NCBI GenBank assembly: GCA_015492075.1 | Contig: WGFU01000007.1 | Location: 1 to 44,796 of the forward strand | Direction of reading: 5' to 3' | Length of the DNA: 44,796 nucleotides | Source: Gammaproteobacteria bacterium | Lineage (GTDB): Bacteria; Pseudomonadota; Gammaproteobacteria; GCA-2400775 | Shown: in pieces, positions 36,010 through 43,478 of the stretch | Numbering within the stretch: the stretch's first letter is position 1 | Layout: each line of letters starts with the position of its first letter | Notes under the pieces: generated by a model | The model's database searches: none | The model's input: the letters and a program-made list of their open reading frames with translations, nothing else | What the model was told of the DNA's origin: nothing | Program-made: the position numbers and the translations under genes

Positions 36010-36369
36010 TTATTTCTTTCCTGTATAAATACACCCAGCCGTACATGTCTCTTGTATTACTATTTTTGTGAGCCCTCTTAATGTTGGTTTGAGACGATCC
36101 CATATCCATTTCGCCAAATTTTCACTTGTTGGGTTATCAAGACCTTCCACCTCATTAAGATAGTAATGGTCCAATTGCTCATACAATGGCTTAAATGCCT
36201 TGGAAATATCGGAAAAATCCATTACCCAACCTGCCTTGTCTTGCACCTCGCCGGATACGTGAATCTCTATACGAAACGAATGACCATGCAAACGACGACA
36301 TTTATGCCCTTGCGGTACGTATGGCAAGTGATGTGCCGCCTCAATATGAAACACCTTGAATATATCCAT
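36010..36369 (-). CDS. queD: 6-carboxy-5,6,7,8-tetrahydropterin synthase QueD
   Basis: It converts dihydroneopterin triphosphate to CPH4, the first pathway-specific step to queuosine and archaeosine after GTP cyclohydrolase I. The 119-residue protein matches E. coli QueD throughout: EAAHHLPYVPQGHKCRRLHG, HGHSFRIEIHVSGEV, AFKPLYEQLDHYYLN, NPTSENLAKWIWD and QETCTAGCIYTG. The zinc-binding His residues (AAHH and HGHS) and the catalytic Cys in GHKC are present. It is a single gene. A TATAAT-containing promoter lies ~90 bp upstream. QueC, QueE and QueF are not in the window. Confidence 0.95.
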   Translation of the reverse strand: MDIFKVFHIEAAHHLPYVPQGHKCRRLHGHSFRIEIHVSGEVQDKAGWVMDFSDISKAFKPLYEQLDHYYLNEVEGLDNPTSENLAKWIWDRLKPTLRGLTKIVIQETCTAGCIYTGKK

Positions 36370-36456
36370 AACTAATATTATCTATAAACTGTTGCTCTGC
36401 AAAAATACTTTGCGACCAGGCTCAACTAAGCCATATAAAAATATAGCTGTTGTCCA

Positions 36457-36462
36457 TTATAA
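36457..36462 (-). promoter_or_regulatory. Likely -10 (TATAAT) of queD
   Basis: A perfect TATAAT on the minus strand starts 88 bases before the queD start. A -35 at the right spacing is not obvious. The leader of ~80 bases does not show the preQ1-I riboswitch consensus. Confidence 0.35.
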
Positions 36463-36531
36463 GATACCTCGACACCTCTGACATTCAATAAATGACGCCG
36501 ACGAGATCTCTGCCTCTGCAGAGAGAATTCA

Positions 36532-37421
36532 CTACTCTCCGCTATCATCACAAGGCAGCGCGGGCAGATCACCATATTCTTCCAGCATGTCTTGTATGCT
36601 CAAATGGCTATTAAGCCAGATTCCAGCCAACCTGCCGACCAATGAACCGTGCATAACGCTATGGGTTTGGATACCGCTACAACCGTGTTCGACCTGGACT
36701 TCCAGGTCTTCGTAGAGATAAGCTGCGTCCTTATCCATCTCCCGCCTGGTGGCCTTAGCTGCTTCATGTGTTCCGCCTGTCAACTGCGCCAGTATATTTT
36801 CCAGGAAATTACCGGTAAGCGGTACCTGACCACCAGAAAGACTTTTGGCGATATCCACCTGCACCTTGTCTTTCTCGCAATAGACATTGAGTATTTTCCC
36901 GAAACGCTGTGGGGCAAGTTTGTAACGGAACCTATGGCCACTCACCTTGTTGGCTTTGGTGACTTTAGCAATATCCAACCTATCACGCCATGATAAATCT
37001 TCCTGAGTATATTTGTCTTCATAGAAATGTGGACAGGCAAGAAACCGAGCCTGTTCAATCGTCACTTTTGGTGAAAGCGATGGCAGAGAACTGGCCAACT
37101 TGACCACATTACAGCCATGGCTATGGGCGATGACACGAATAGGTTCATCCGTCAGACTGGCGATGACATTCAAATACCTTGCGAATTCAACCGCCGCTAC
37201 ACCTCGATAGATCCCCCAGGCAAACCATTCCACTTGAAGATGCCTCCCAACTCCGGATATGTCGAGACGTGTTTGTCATTAATCTGCCAGATATCATGCC
37301 AATCAGAAGTTTCTACCATGCCATCGCGTAGCCCAACGAGAAAGCCACGTCCCTGCCAGGAGCTTTGATACCAACTTCCACCGTAGGCTAACGTTCCATG
37401 TACGACAATCGTGGTCACCAT
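36532..37421 (-). pseudogene. Alpha/beta hydrolase split by a one-base frameshift
   Basis: Two open frames on the minus strand form one protein of about 295 residues. The first (from ATG 37421, AAGGAGGT just ahead) encodes TTIVVHGTLAYGGSW and runs to FKWNGLPGG. The second resumes with GIYRGVAAVEFARYL, then IRVIAHSHGCNVV, a nucleophile elbow with Ser. The join falls at a C5 run (37213-37217, G5 on the coding strand); one more G would give ...FKWNGLPGGIYRGVAAV. The family is alpha/beta hydrolase of unknown substrate. Either the gene is broken or the read is one base short. Confidence 0.8.
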
Positions 37422-37445
37422 TACCTCCTTAGCAGGAATAGTATC

Positions 37446-37696
37446 TTGATTACCACGGCCAGCCTCACCATGTTTTTCAGGTCAAAACCCCTCTGCTTGA
37501 AAGCATTTCCATCAAATTCAGCGGGGGTAAGCGTTACGCTCTTATCGGCGCCAAGGGCTATGGTAAGTCTACCTTCATGAAAATATTCACTAGCAAACTA
37601 ATACCGGCATCGGACAATTTCACCATCGATATTAACGAGCGCCTTGCTAAGCTCCGCCATAACCCATTCGCATTTCAGGACTTTAGGGTGTTTAAA
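37446..37696 (+). pseudogene. Fragment of an ABC-F ATPase (YbiT/EttA-like) N-terminus
   Basis: Translating from TTG 37446 gives LITTASLTMFFRSKPL; from CTG 37493 in another frame come LESISIKFSGGKRYALIGAKG, YGKSTFMKIFTSKLIP, IDINERLAKLRHNPFAFQDF. Joined, they match the first ~80 residues of YbiT-type ABC-F proteins, including Walker A (GAKGYGKST). The switch of frame lies at CCCCTCTGC (37488-37496), where a CT dinucleotide appears duplicated. Similarity stops near 37696, about 145 bp before the IS110 transposase. It is divergent from the broken hydrolase, 24 bp away. Not expressed as a working protein. Confidence 0.75.
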
Positions 37697-37769
37697 AACG
37701 GCTCTGAGCTATCCCTAATTATTCTTTTAATACCTAACTATTCCTTTTCAAGCATACTGAAAATCATAA

Positions 37770-37839
37770 GTCGTCGCCTCCCACCCGGAGGCATCCAGAG
37801 ATAAACTCAGATGGGCTTACCACCCAAACAGGAGACGAC
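37770..37839 (+). ncRNA. Structured leader of IS110 transposase (candidate guide RNA or ribosome-site sequestration)
   Basis: GCCTCC (37776-37781) and GGAGGC (37787-37792) form a perfect hairpin with a 5-base loop. Alternatively GTCGTC (37770-37775) and the CCTCC next to it can pair with GGAGACGAC (37831-37839), which contains the Shine-Dalgarno sequence of the transposase. This gives two exclusive folds. Known IS110-type elements make a bridge RNA from a non-coding end; whether this flank does is inference. Confidence 0.4.
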
Positions 37840-37841
37840 TG

Positions 37842-38859
37842 ATGCAACTTTACTGCGGAATAGATCTACATAGCAACAACAGTATGGTATCGCTGATTGA
37901 TGATACCAATAAATTGATTAGCGAACAGCGACTTGACAATAATTTGCCCGCCATCACGCCCCCCCCTGCAACCCTACGCCAACAATATTACCGGTATTGT
38001 GATTGAATCAAGCTATAACCGGTACTGGCTGGTCGACGGTTTAATCGAAAATGACTATACCGTTCATTTGGCCAATACCCTTGCTATTGAACAATACAGC
38101 GGCATTAAGTATACGAATGATGCGACAGATGCTCGATTTTTAGCGCATATACTCAGGCTCAATATTTTGCCCACGGGCTACATCTACCCAAAAGAACAAC
38201 GCGCTGTTCGAGACGTATTACGTCGACGGTTACTATTAGTTAGACAGCGTACCGCCCAACTACTGAGCCTGCAAAGTATGATTACACGACACACGGGACT
38301 GCGATTAACCAGTGCCCAGGTCAAACGTCTGACCGCCGAAAAGCTGCTCCGTTACTTTGACGCAGCAGCCACTTTGTTTGCCGCAGGTCATTCGCTGCAG
38401 CTCTTACAACAACTCACAAGACAGATAGAGGAAATAGAAGACTTTGTCTTATCGCATTGTCAGAACGATGAGGATTACTCCATCGTCACCAGCGTACCCA
38501 GTATTGGAAAAATATTAGGCATGACTATTTTATTAGAAACCGGCCCAATAGAACGCTTTGCACAGGTCGGCCATTATTCATCCTACGCACGTTGCGTACC
38601 CACGGACAGGATTAGTAATGGAAAATCCAAAGGTAAAGGGAATGCAAAAAATGCTAATCGTTACCTTGCCATGGCCTTTGTTGAAGCCGCCCATTACGCC
38701 GCAATATGGGAGTCCACCATCAAACGTTATTACCAGCGTAAATGTAAAAAAAGACCGTTAATGGTAGCGAAAAAAACAGTCGCCAATAAATTAACCCGAG
38801 CGTATTATCACATGTTTAAAAACAAAACCGTCTTTGATATAACGCGTGCTTTTGGCTAA
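37842..38859 (+). pseudogene. IS110-family transposase interrupted by a frameshift in a C run
   Basis: From ATG 37842 (AGGAG ahead) the frame reads MQLYCGIDLHSNNSMVSLID, the normal N-terminus with its first catalytic Asp, to LPAITPP. There a run of eight C (37959-37966) shifts the frame; the continuation is LQPYANNITGIVIESSYNRY, then KYTNDATDARFLAHILRL (DEDD residues) and the C-terminal transposase_20 part with VPSIGKILGMTILLETGP and ISNGKSKGKGNAKNANRYL. One C fewer would make one protein of about 338 residues. All other motifs are intact. It is either a recent pseudogene, a sequencing error or, less likely, a slippage-controlled gene. Confidence 0.85.
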
Positions 38860-38866
38860 CCGGTTT

Positions 38867-38924
38867 AGGCGGTGAGATCGAAAGGGGTCTGGCGAGAAGC
38901 CCGGATTCTGAATATCCACCGCCT
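38867..38924 (+). ncRNA. Structured RNA-like element just after the IS110 transposase
   Basis: AGGCGGTG (38867-38874) pairs perfectly with CACCGCCT (38917-38924). The 42 bases between hold at least one further hairpin (GGC, GAGAA, GCC near 38891-38901). It starts 8 bases after the transposase stop and is followed by GTTTTAG. It could be the 3' part of the element's guide (bridge) RNA, as in IS1111-type members, or a terminator. Assignment is inferred from structure and position. Confidence 0.4.
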
Positions 38925-38930
38925 GTTTTA

Positions 38931-39168
38931 GTTTGAGTGAAGTGCCCTCAATATCAACTCATCGGAGACTGACGTTAAGTCCTTTACTCTGTACTCATTA
39001 GGGATGTTGAGGTACTGATTATTTTATGGGGCAAGTATTTTGCCAGGGGTAACGGCTAACCTGTCAACGTGCAGCGCTGATTATCTTGATCCTGATGGGC
39101 GACTGGAGCACTTCATCTTTTGAGTAGCACACACCAATAGAATTCAGGCGCAGAACGCGATAACTAAA
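38931..39168. other. Non-coding region right of the IS110 element
   Basis: No gene is seen. The right end of the IS110 element must lie somewhere in this part or just before. The GGGGCAAGTATTTTGCC stretch near 39028-39044 contains a small palindrome. Confidence 0.35.
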
Positions 39169-39212
39169 ATAAAAAAAAAACAGGGCGGTTACGCTTCGCT
39201 TTTTATCGCCTG
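39169..39212 (-). terminator. Rho-independent terminator of the secreted-protein operon
   Basis: On the minus strand a hairpin (CAGGCGA... to ...CGCCCTG, one bulge, with an inner GCGAAGCG turn) is followed by ten T (39171-39180 are A on +). It lies about 80 bases after the stop of the second operon gene. Confidence 0.65.
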
Positions 39213-39288
39213 CTTGACAGAGAGCAACTTATGGGCGACCCCTTGATTATTTATTGTTATAAGCCTTCACAAGCGTTGTTTAGCACGT

Positions 39289-39756
39289 CTAGCGGCATTC
39301 AATCCCTTCGAAACTGGGTATTCCGCTAAGGTCCTCGACACAATCCCCTCCATTTTGCGGTGGAAAACGATCATTTTGCCGGGTGTCTGGCGGAATATCC
39401 GGTGGCGTAACAGGTGGCGTGCGATTTCTACGGCCATCATTTTCCGAGGATGACAGCCGTTGAATCTCTTCGATGAGATCTCTTTTTTGAGTTATCAGGT
39501 CTTGTAGCTGCTCGTTGAGTCGATTGAACTCTGGCGCGGGCCCAGCGTTTCTAATGACGGATTCTCCAATTTGCCGTTGTATATTCTCAATAGACCGATC
39601 AGTCTGCTGCAAGAGTCGGCTCAGATTCTGAATTTCGCGCATATTATCGTCAGTATCTGCCAGCAGCGCCGCTGGCAGCAATATCAACATGAAAAGGAGG
39701 CCGCTCAAGATAAGCTTGACGCGTATGCAAGTGCTTGGATGGGGACGCGTATTCAT
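39289..39756 (-). CDS. Secreted coiled-coil protein with proline-rich tail, unknown
   Basis: The 155-residue protein has a signal peptide (hydrophobic ~14-33, ending near ALLAD), then a helix-forming coiled-coil region (~35-105: IQNLSRLLQQTDRSIENIQ, LNEQLQDLITQKRDLIEEIQ). A Pro-rich linker (PPVTPPDIPPDTRQNDRFPP) leads to a short tail with two Cys: GGDCVEDLSG and FEGIECR. Those Cys could form a disulfide. No family is recognised. Its ATG overlaps the stop of the upstream gene (ATGA, 39753-39756), so the two are translated together. Confidence 0.72.
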   Translation of the reverse strand: MNTRPHPSTCIRVKLILSGLLFMLILLPAALLADTDDNMREIQNLSRLLQQTDRSIENIQRQIGESVIRNAGPAPEFNRLNEQLQDLITQKRDLIEEIQRLSSSENDGRRNRTPPVTPPDIPPDTRQNDRFPPQNGGDCVEDLSGIPSFEGIECR

Positions 39757-40205
39757 CTGGGGTAAAACAGCAATTCGGTACCGCGAGGCCGACGTCCGGA
39801 AATATTGAGAGGATGGAAGGTTTCCTCAAAATCATACCAGCCTTGAATCGTTACATAACCGCTGTAAGGCTGCCCGCGCGGGGGTTGTACGATCAGTTCC
39901 GCCACAGTCGCCTTGATCATTCCTTCTATACGAGCGGACTGGATCCATTGCTCAAGCGTAAAGTGGTAGCCATAGTCATCACGGTACCCAGGGAAAGCGA
40001 AAAACTCATTATTGAACTCGTCAACGAAACGATATTCAAAGCCAACACTGGACGAGGACTCCGTGGCTAACATCCAATATTGCCAGGTTCTGGTATTGGC
40101 GACGTTCACCTGTACCGTCCCGTATTCGAGTACTTCTTCTTCTGCGAATACGTTGGAGCTGGCCCAGATAAGTAATGCAGCCGTGCAGACCAAGTAACGT
40201 TGCAT
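39753..40205 (-). CDS. Exported beta-rich protein, unknown function
   Basis: From ATG 40205 the product has 150 residues. GGAAGGAG with 5 bases spacing is decisive for this start; a frame open to 40265 has no such site. A signal peptide (~1-22, ending SNVFA) precedes a mature part rich in aromatics: EYGTVQVNVANTRTWQYWM, EYRFVDEFNNEFFAFPGYRD, GYVTIQGWYDFEETFHPLNI. It ends RRPRGTELLFYPR. I recognise no family. It is the first gene of a two-gene unit with the coiled-coil secreted protein and probably acts with it in the periplasm or outside. Confidence 0.72.
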   Translation of the reverse strand: MQRYLVCTAALLIWASSNVFAEEEVLEYGTVQVNVANTRTWQYWMLATESSSSVGFEYRFVDEFNNEFFAFPGYRDDYGYHFTLEQWIQSARIEGMIKATVAELIVQPPRGQPYSGYVTIQGWYDFEETFHPLNISGRRPRGTELLFYPR

Positions 40206-40403
40206 TGAGACTCCTTCCACGGATCGCCTGTAGAAAGCATAAAACACTTGGTGGATGAAATCCATGCTTTTGTTAGCGCTTTGCAGCGCTTCTTCAATAA
40301 AACGTGCAAACGATATCGGAGCCTTTGGCTTTGCGTATTTTATTCGTCTACGCTTTAAGGACGCCCGCTACGGAACAATCCTGTTTAATTTTGTGGCAGC
40401 GTC

Positions 40404-40565
40404 TCAGCCCCGGATGGTCGTTGTTGAACACCAGGCGAGCATTGCGCCAATTGCGGTTGGGGCTGACGGCGATCCCACAACAAAATCGTAATCCAGCCCC
40501 TTTTCCATTAGGCAAATACACACTTCGCGTACATAGAGTGAAGTGAGTGATCCGTATAATTTCAT
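40404..40565 (-). pseudogene. N-terminal stump of a glutathione S-transferase
   Basis: From ATG 40565 the frame reads MKLYGSLTSLYVREVCICLM, then EKGLDYDFVVGSPSAP. This is the thioredoxin-like N-terminus of a GST (usual form MKLYGSxTSPYVRKV). Two usual residues are altered: the Pro of SPYVRK is Leu, and KVR reads EVC. After ~38 residues similarity ends, and the frame stops at residue 53. The rest of the gene (over 150 residues) is missing from this and the other frames. The upstream frame open to 40817 shows no family features. Confidence 0.7.
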
Positions 40566-40582
40566 AGCGCTGACCGTGACTT

Positions 40583-40870
40583 TTAAAGCATTGACCTGAA
40601 GCTTGCGCTGAAACGCCGAATCAACCTGGCCATCACCAACAGGATGATTCCAATAAAAATCGACATCAGGGCGACCAGCCAGGCGAGTATTTTGGGCTCC
40701 AGTATGATCAGCACCCCGAACAGGATCATCAGAATGCCGGGCAGCGAGCTCAGTATTAGAGAAGGTGGCCGATTCGCCATACCTTGGCACATCGATGCCA
40801 TGGGACATGCACGCCACTCTTCTCCATATCTGCCAACTTTTGGAGATCGCTGTACAGGTATATGAGTCAT
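40583..40870 (-). CDS. Small membrane protein, DUF3096-like
   Basis: A 95-residue protein. GAGGAGGTG two bases before ATG 40870 supports this start, although a later Met (40780) would remove a charged stretch. Residues ~38-58 (LSSLPGILMILFGVLIILEP) and ~60-80 (LAWLVALMSIFIGIILLVMA) make a helical hairpin with a Pro turn. The pattern GILMILFGVLIIL...PKILAWLVA resembles DUF3096. Function is unknown. It shares orientation with the methyltransferase 31 bp upstream. Confidence 0.68.
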   Translation of the reverse strand: MTHIPVQRSPKVGRYGEEWRACPMASMCQGMANRPPSLILSSLPGILMILFGVLIILEPKILAWLVALMSIFIGIILLVMARLIRRFSASFRSML

Positions 40871-40901
40871 AACACCTCCTCGACCAAGTATAAATTAGGA
40901 A

Positions 40902-41756
40902 TCAACGCTCGGGTTTGACAAATTTCAGTGTAAAGCGATCACTCTCTCCTATTACCAGGTACTTGTCCCGATCTTTATCTTGCAGTGCCAGCGACGGTGG
41001 CAATGTCCAGACACCCTTTGGGTGGTCTTTGCTATCTTTTGGATTGGCATTAATTTCACTGCTTGCGACAAATTTAAAACCGGCTTTTTCAGCAAGTTTA
41101 ATTGCATAATCCTGCCTGACATAGCCTGAGCCTGCTTGCGGGTCTTGTGGAATTTGCGGATTAGCTCGGTGTTCCACCACGGCCAGAATGCCACCCGGTT
41201 TTAATGCGCTATACATGGCTTGGTAGACGTCGTCCGCCGTGCCACTGCTCATCCAGTTATGAATGTTACGAAAGGTAAGCACCATGTCAGCACTGCCTTC
41301 GGGCGCTATATGGATTTTCTTCGGTGGTGCGAGGACGGTGATATTGACCTGGCTATACACCTCGTCGGATTGCATTTTTTCTTTGAAGCGTTTTGCGCTG
41401 CGTTGGAAAAACGCTTGGCTGGAATCGGGGTCGTAGCCTGCCGCGTAGAAGGTGCCCCTATCTTTCAGAAAAGGCGCCAAGATTTCCGTATACCAGCCGC
41501 CACCGGGAGAGATCTCGACGACGGTCATATCGTCTTTAATGCCAAAAAAGGACAGCGTTGCGACCGGATGGCGGTATGGGTCACGCGCCTTGCTGGCATC
41601 AGAGCGGTGCTCACCATCAACAATACGTATGAGTGCCGCTTCGCTTTCATCACCGGCAAACGCGGATGTGCCAAGTATCAACAGTGCTGGGATAAATGCT
41701 GATAACAGGGCAATATTTATGGTTTTACGCACCTTGTTAGGAGTGATTTTCTTCAT
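40902..41756 (-). CDS. Exported SAM-methyltransferase-like protein (COG4798 type)
   Basis: The 284-residue protein has a signal peptide (~12-34, ending SAFAG), so it is probably periplasmic, an unusual place for a SAM-using fold. The core has IRIVDGEHRSDASKARDPYRHP, FFGIKDDMTVVEISPGGGWY (SAM loop, VEISPGGGWYTEIL), AAGYDPDS and LTFRNIHNWM, then GGILAVVEHRA. These fit the predicted exported methyltransferase group of COG4798. Substrate unknown, and SAM supply outside the cytoplasm is unclear. AGGACA precedes the ATG. Confidence 0.82.
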   Translation of the reverse strand: MKKITPNKVRKTINIALLSAFIPALLILGTSAFAGDESEAALIRIVDGEHRSDASKARDPYRHPVATLSFFGIKDDMTVVEISPGGGWYTEILAPFLKDRGTFYAAGYDPDSSQAFFQRSAKRFKEKMQSDEVYSQVNITVLAPPKKIHIAPEGSADMVLTFRNIHNWMSSGTADDVYQAMYSALKPGGILAVVEHRANPQIPQDPQAGSGYVRQDYAIKLAEKAGFKFVASSEINANPKDSKDHPKGVWTLPPSLALQDKDRDKYLVIGESDRFTLKFVKPER

Positions 41757-41972
41757 CGCTGTTGTCCTGTGCAGTTAATACTCACCTTAAGATACGCATT
41801 TCTATAGGTGCCTATTATCTGGATAAGTTCCATCAAACGATTCTAGCAGATAGCTGAATGATGGTGACGGCCTAAAATTCGATTCAACGCCGCCTTCGAA
41901 CAATCTGTCCGCGACGCAGGCAAACCTTATACGATAACGCTTTGGCCTATCAGATACTTGATACAACAGAAA

Positions 41973-42467
41973 CTATTCAGAAATATCCAGCGCAGCACAC
42001 TGCGCCAGCGTCTTCGCCGTCGCGCTATGGGCTTGACCAAAGCCGCCGACAAAGCGCAGAGATTCAGGGATCAAGTAAAATAAAACAAAATCAGCGAAAC
42101 CAAATAGCTGTTCTGATGCAGGCAGCCGCTGGAGATAAATCTGCTTGGCCACAGCGTAAGCATCACTGTTGCGCTCCAAGACAGCGACGCGGCCACTAAT
42201 GCTCACTCGTGCCAGGGTTTGCGGGTCACCTTCACCGCTGTCTGCCTCGCTAATGACTAGAGAGAACTTGGGCTGTGCAATAAGCTGCTTGGTGTGTTGG
42301 GATAGTTGACTGATGTGAATATAAAAACCGCTGAAATCATCATTGAAGGCATAGGCCACCATGGCAGCGAGTGGCGCGCCATCAGCATCGACACTGGCCA
42401 AGCCGGCCCAACGCTGTTGACGAATGAGTTTTGCCAAGGCGAGTTTTTGTTCTTGTTTCATCCTCAT
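41973..42467 (-). CDS. Pyridoxamine 5'-phosphate oxidase-like (PPOX/split-barrel) protein
   Basis: A 164-residue split-barrel flavin-type protein: QRWAGLASVDADGAPLAAMV, DFSGFYIHISQLSQHTKQL, KFSLVISEAD, RVSISGRVAVLE, then LPASEQLFGFADFVLFYLIPE and RFVGGFGQAHSA. The GGFGQA ending is shared with HugZ-type haem utilisation proteins, so haem or flavin binding is possible. Met1 and Met3 are both possible; AAGGTG lies better spaced for Met3. It is last in a five-gene minus-strand run, 8 bp after hinT. Confidence 0.82.
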   Translation of the reverse strand: MRMKQEQKLALAKLIRQQRWAGLASVDADGAPLAAMVAYAFNDDFSGFYIHISQLSQHTKQLIAQPKFSLVISEADSGEGDPQTLARVSISGRVAVLERNSDAYAVAKQIYLQRLPASEQLFGFADFVLFYLIPESLRFVGGFGQAHSATAKTLAQCAALDISE

Positions 42468-42475
42468 TCACCTTA

Positions 42476-42826
42476 TTAACCTGGCGGCCAACTTAAGGCT
42501 CGGCCACCGAGCAAGTGAAGATGGATGTGAAATACAGCCTGACCACCATCTTGATTGCAATTCATAACCAAGCGGTAGCCATTTTCCGCCAAGCCCTCGC
42601 GTTTGGCGATGACTTGTGCGGTCAACACGAGCCGGCCCAGCAAGCTGGTATGCGAGTCATCGGCATCATTGATAGTGGCGATATGCTGCTTAGGAATAAT
42701 GAGAATATGCACTGGGGCTTGCGGGTTGATATCACGAAAGGCAAAGACATCATCATCCACGTAGACGACATCTGCCTTGATGTCGCCATTGATTAATTGG
42801 CAAAACAAACAATCCTCTGAGCTCAT
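42476..42826 (-). CDS. hinT: HIT-family nucleotide hydrolase HinT
   Basis: It hydrolyses nucleoside phosphoramidates and acyl-adenylates. The 116-residue protein is standard length. The histidine triad is in FHIHLHLLGGR near the C-terminus, with CLFCQLINGDI at the N-terminus, FRDINPQAPVHILIIPKQH and NCNQDGGQAVFHIHLH before it. GAGGGTAAT lies ahead of the ATG. Gaps of 8 bp on both sides put it in the cpdA run. Confidence 0.95.
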   Translation of the reverse strand: MSSEDCLFCQLINGDIKADVVYVDDDVFAFRDINPQAPVHILIIPKQHIATINDADDSHTSLLGRLVLTAQVIAKREGLAENGYRLVMNCNQDGGQAVFHIHLHLLGGRALSWPPG

Positions 42827-42834
42827 ATTACCCT

Positions 42835-43467
42835 CTACGTATTTTTGAGTGATGCCAATCGCTGCATTGCCGCACGGGACAAATAGCGACCAGGGATCAT
42901 CAGTAAACCCGGCACGCGCTGCCGATAAAATGTATAAGCAGCGCCATATTGCCGCTCGAGCTTTTTATCTTCGAGCCTAGAGCCGATTATCAAGTATACG
43001 CTAATACAAATACAGCTCAGCAACCAGAGTGCACTCATGTCCCGCGTCCAAATAATTAATAAAGCAAAGAAATACCAGGGGTGTCGAACGTATCGATGGA
43101 GCCACGATATGCGAAAACCATCAGCCCCCTGCGCTTCAGTGGCCAGACCAAGAAAGGCTTTCATATCATAATCGCGCGCTGTGAGAAGAAAACCCAACAC
43201 TGCCAATAACGCGATAGCGTTAAACCCGTACCGGAGCCAGCCATGGCGCTGCCAAAGAATGGGAGTGGAGTCTTGCCAAATCAGATAGATCAACGGTAAC
43301 AACAAAATGGTGGCGACCACATTGTAGCCAAGACGATAGCTTTGTGGGCTAATGCCAAGCCGCCGTTGCACGCTTTGCTTAACCGACAGAGAAGCGGTGT
43401 AGGAATGGATAAAAAAATAGCCTAGCCACAATGCAAAAACGCTCAACAATTGAGGCCATGCCGACAT
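42835..43467 (-). CDS. NnrU/isoprenylcysteine methyltransferase-like membrane protein
   Basis: A 210-residue integral membrane protein with five or six helices. The segment YVRHPWYFFALLIIWT (RHPxY motif) and the C-terminal GSRLEDKKLERQYGAAYTFY are the marks of the ICMT/NnrU/PEMT superfamily, which binds SAM at the membrane. NnrU members are linked to nitrogen-oxide metabolism in some species, but no such gene is near. Specific substrate unknown. It lies 8 bp before hinT and 11 bp after the DUF3617 gene. Confidence 0.8.
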   Translation of the reverse strand: MSAWPQLLSVFALWLGYFFIHSYTASLSVKQSVQRRLGISPQSYRLGYNVVATILLLPLIYLIWQDSTPILWQRHGWLRYGFNAIALLAVLGFLLTARDYDMKAFLGLATEAQGADGFRISWLHRYVRHPWYFFALLIIWTRDMSALWLLSCICISVYLIIGSRLEDKKLERQYGAAYTFYRQRVPGLLMIPGRYLSRAAMQRLASLKNT

Positions 43468-43478
43468 CTATATTGACC

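Larger units (their letters stand above)
37697..38930 (+). mobile_element. IS110-family insertion sequence, approximate limits
   Basis: The element carries one transposase frame (37842-38859, broken by a frameshift) and structured non-coding flanks on both sides. The left edge is set where similarity to the ABC-F fragment ends (about 37697). The right edge is not visible; I stop after the hairpin that ends at 38924, but the element may reach toward 39100. No inverted terminal repeats are expected in the IS110 group. Confidence 0.6.

Noticed and set aside
36370-36531. A preQ1 riboswitch in the queD leader
   Set aside because: I could not find the preQ1-I core (conserved C-rich and A-rich tail with matching hairpin), nor a clear class II or III layout.
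40404-40817. A 137-codon frame that covers the GST stump as a full gene
   Set aside because: Its upstream two thirds overlap the DUF3096-like gene in another frame and show no family features; only the GST-like end is supported.
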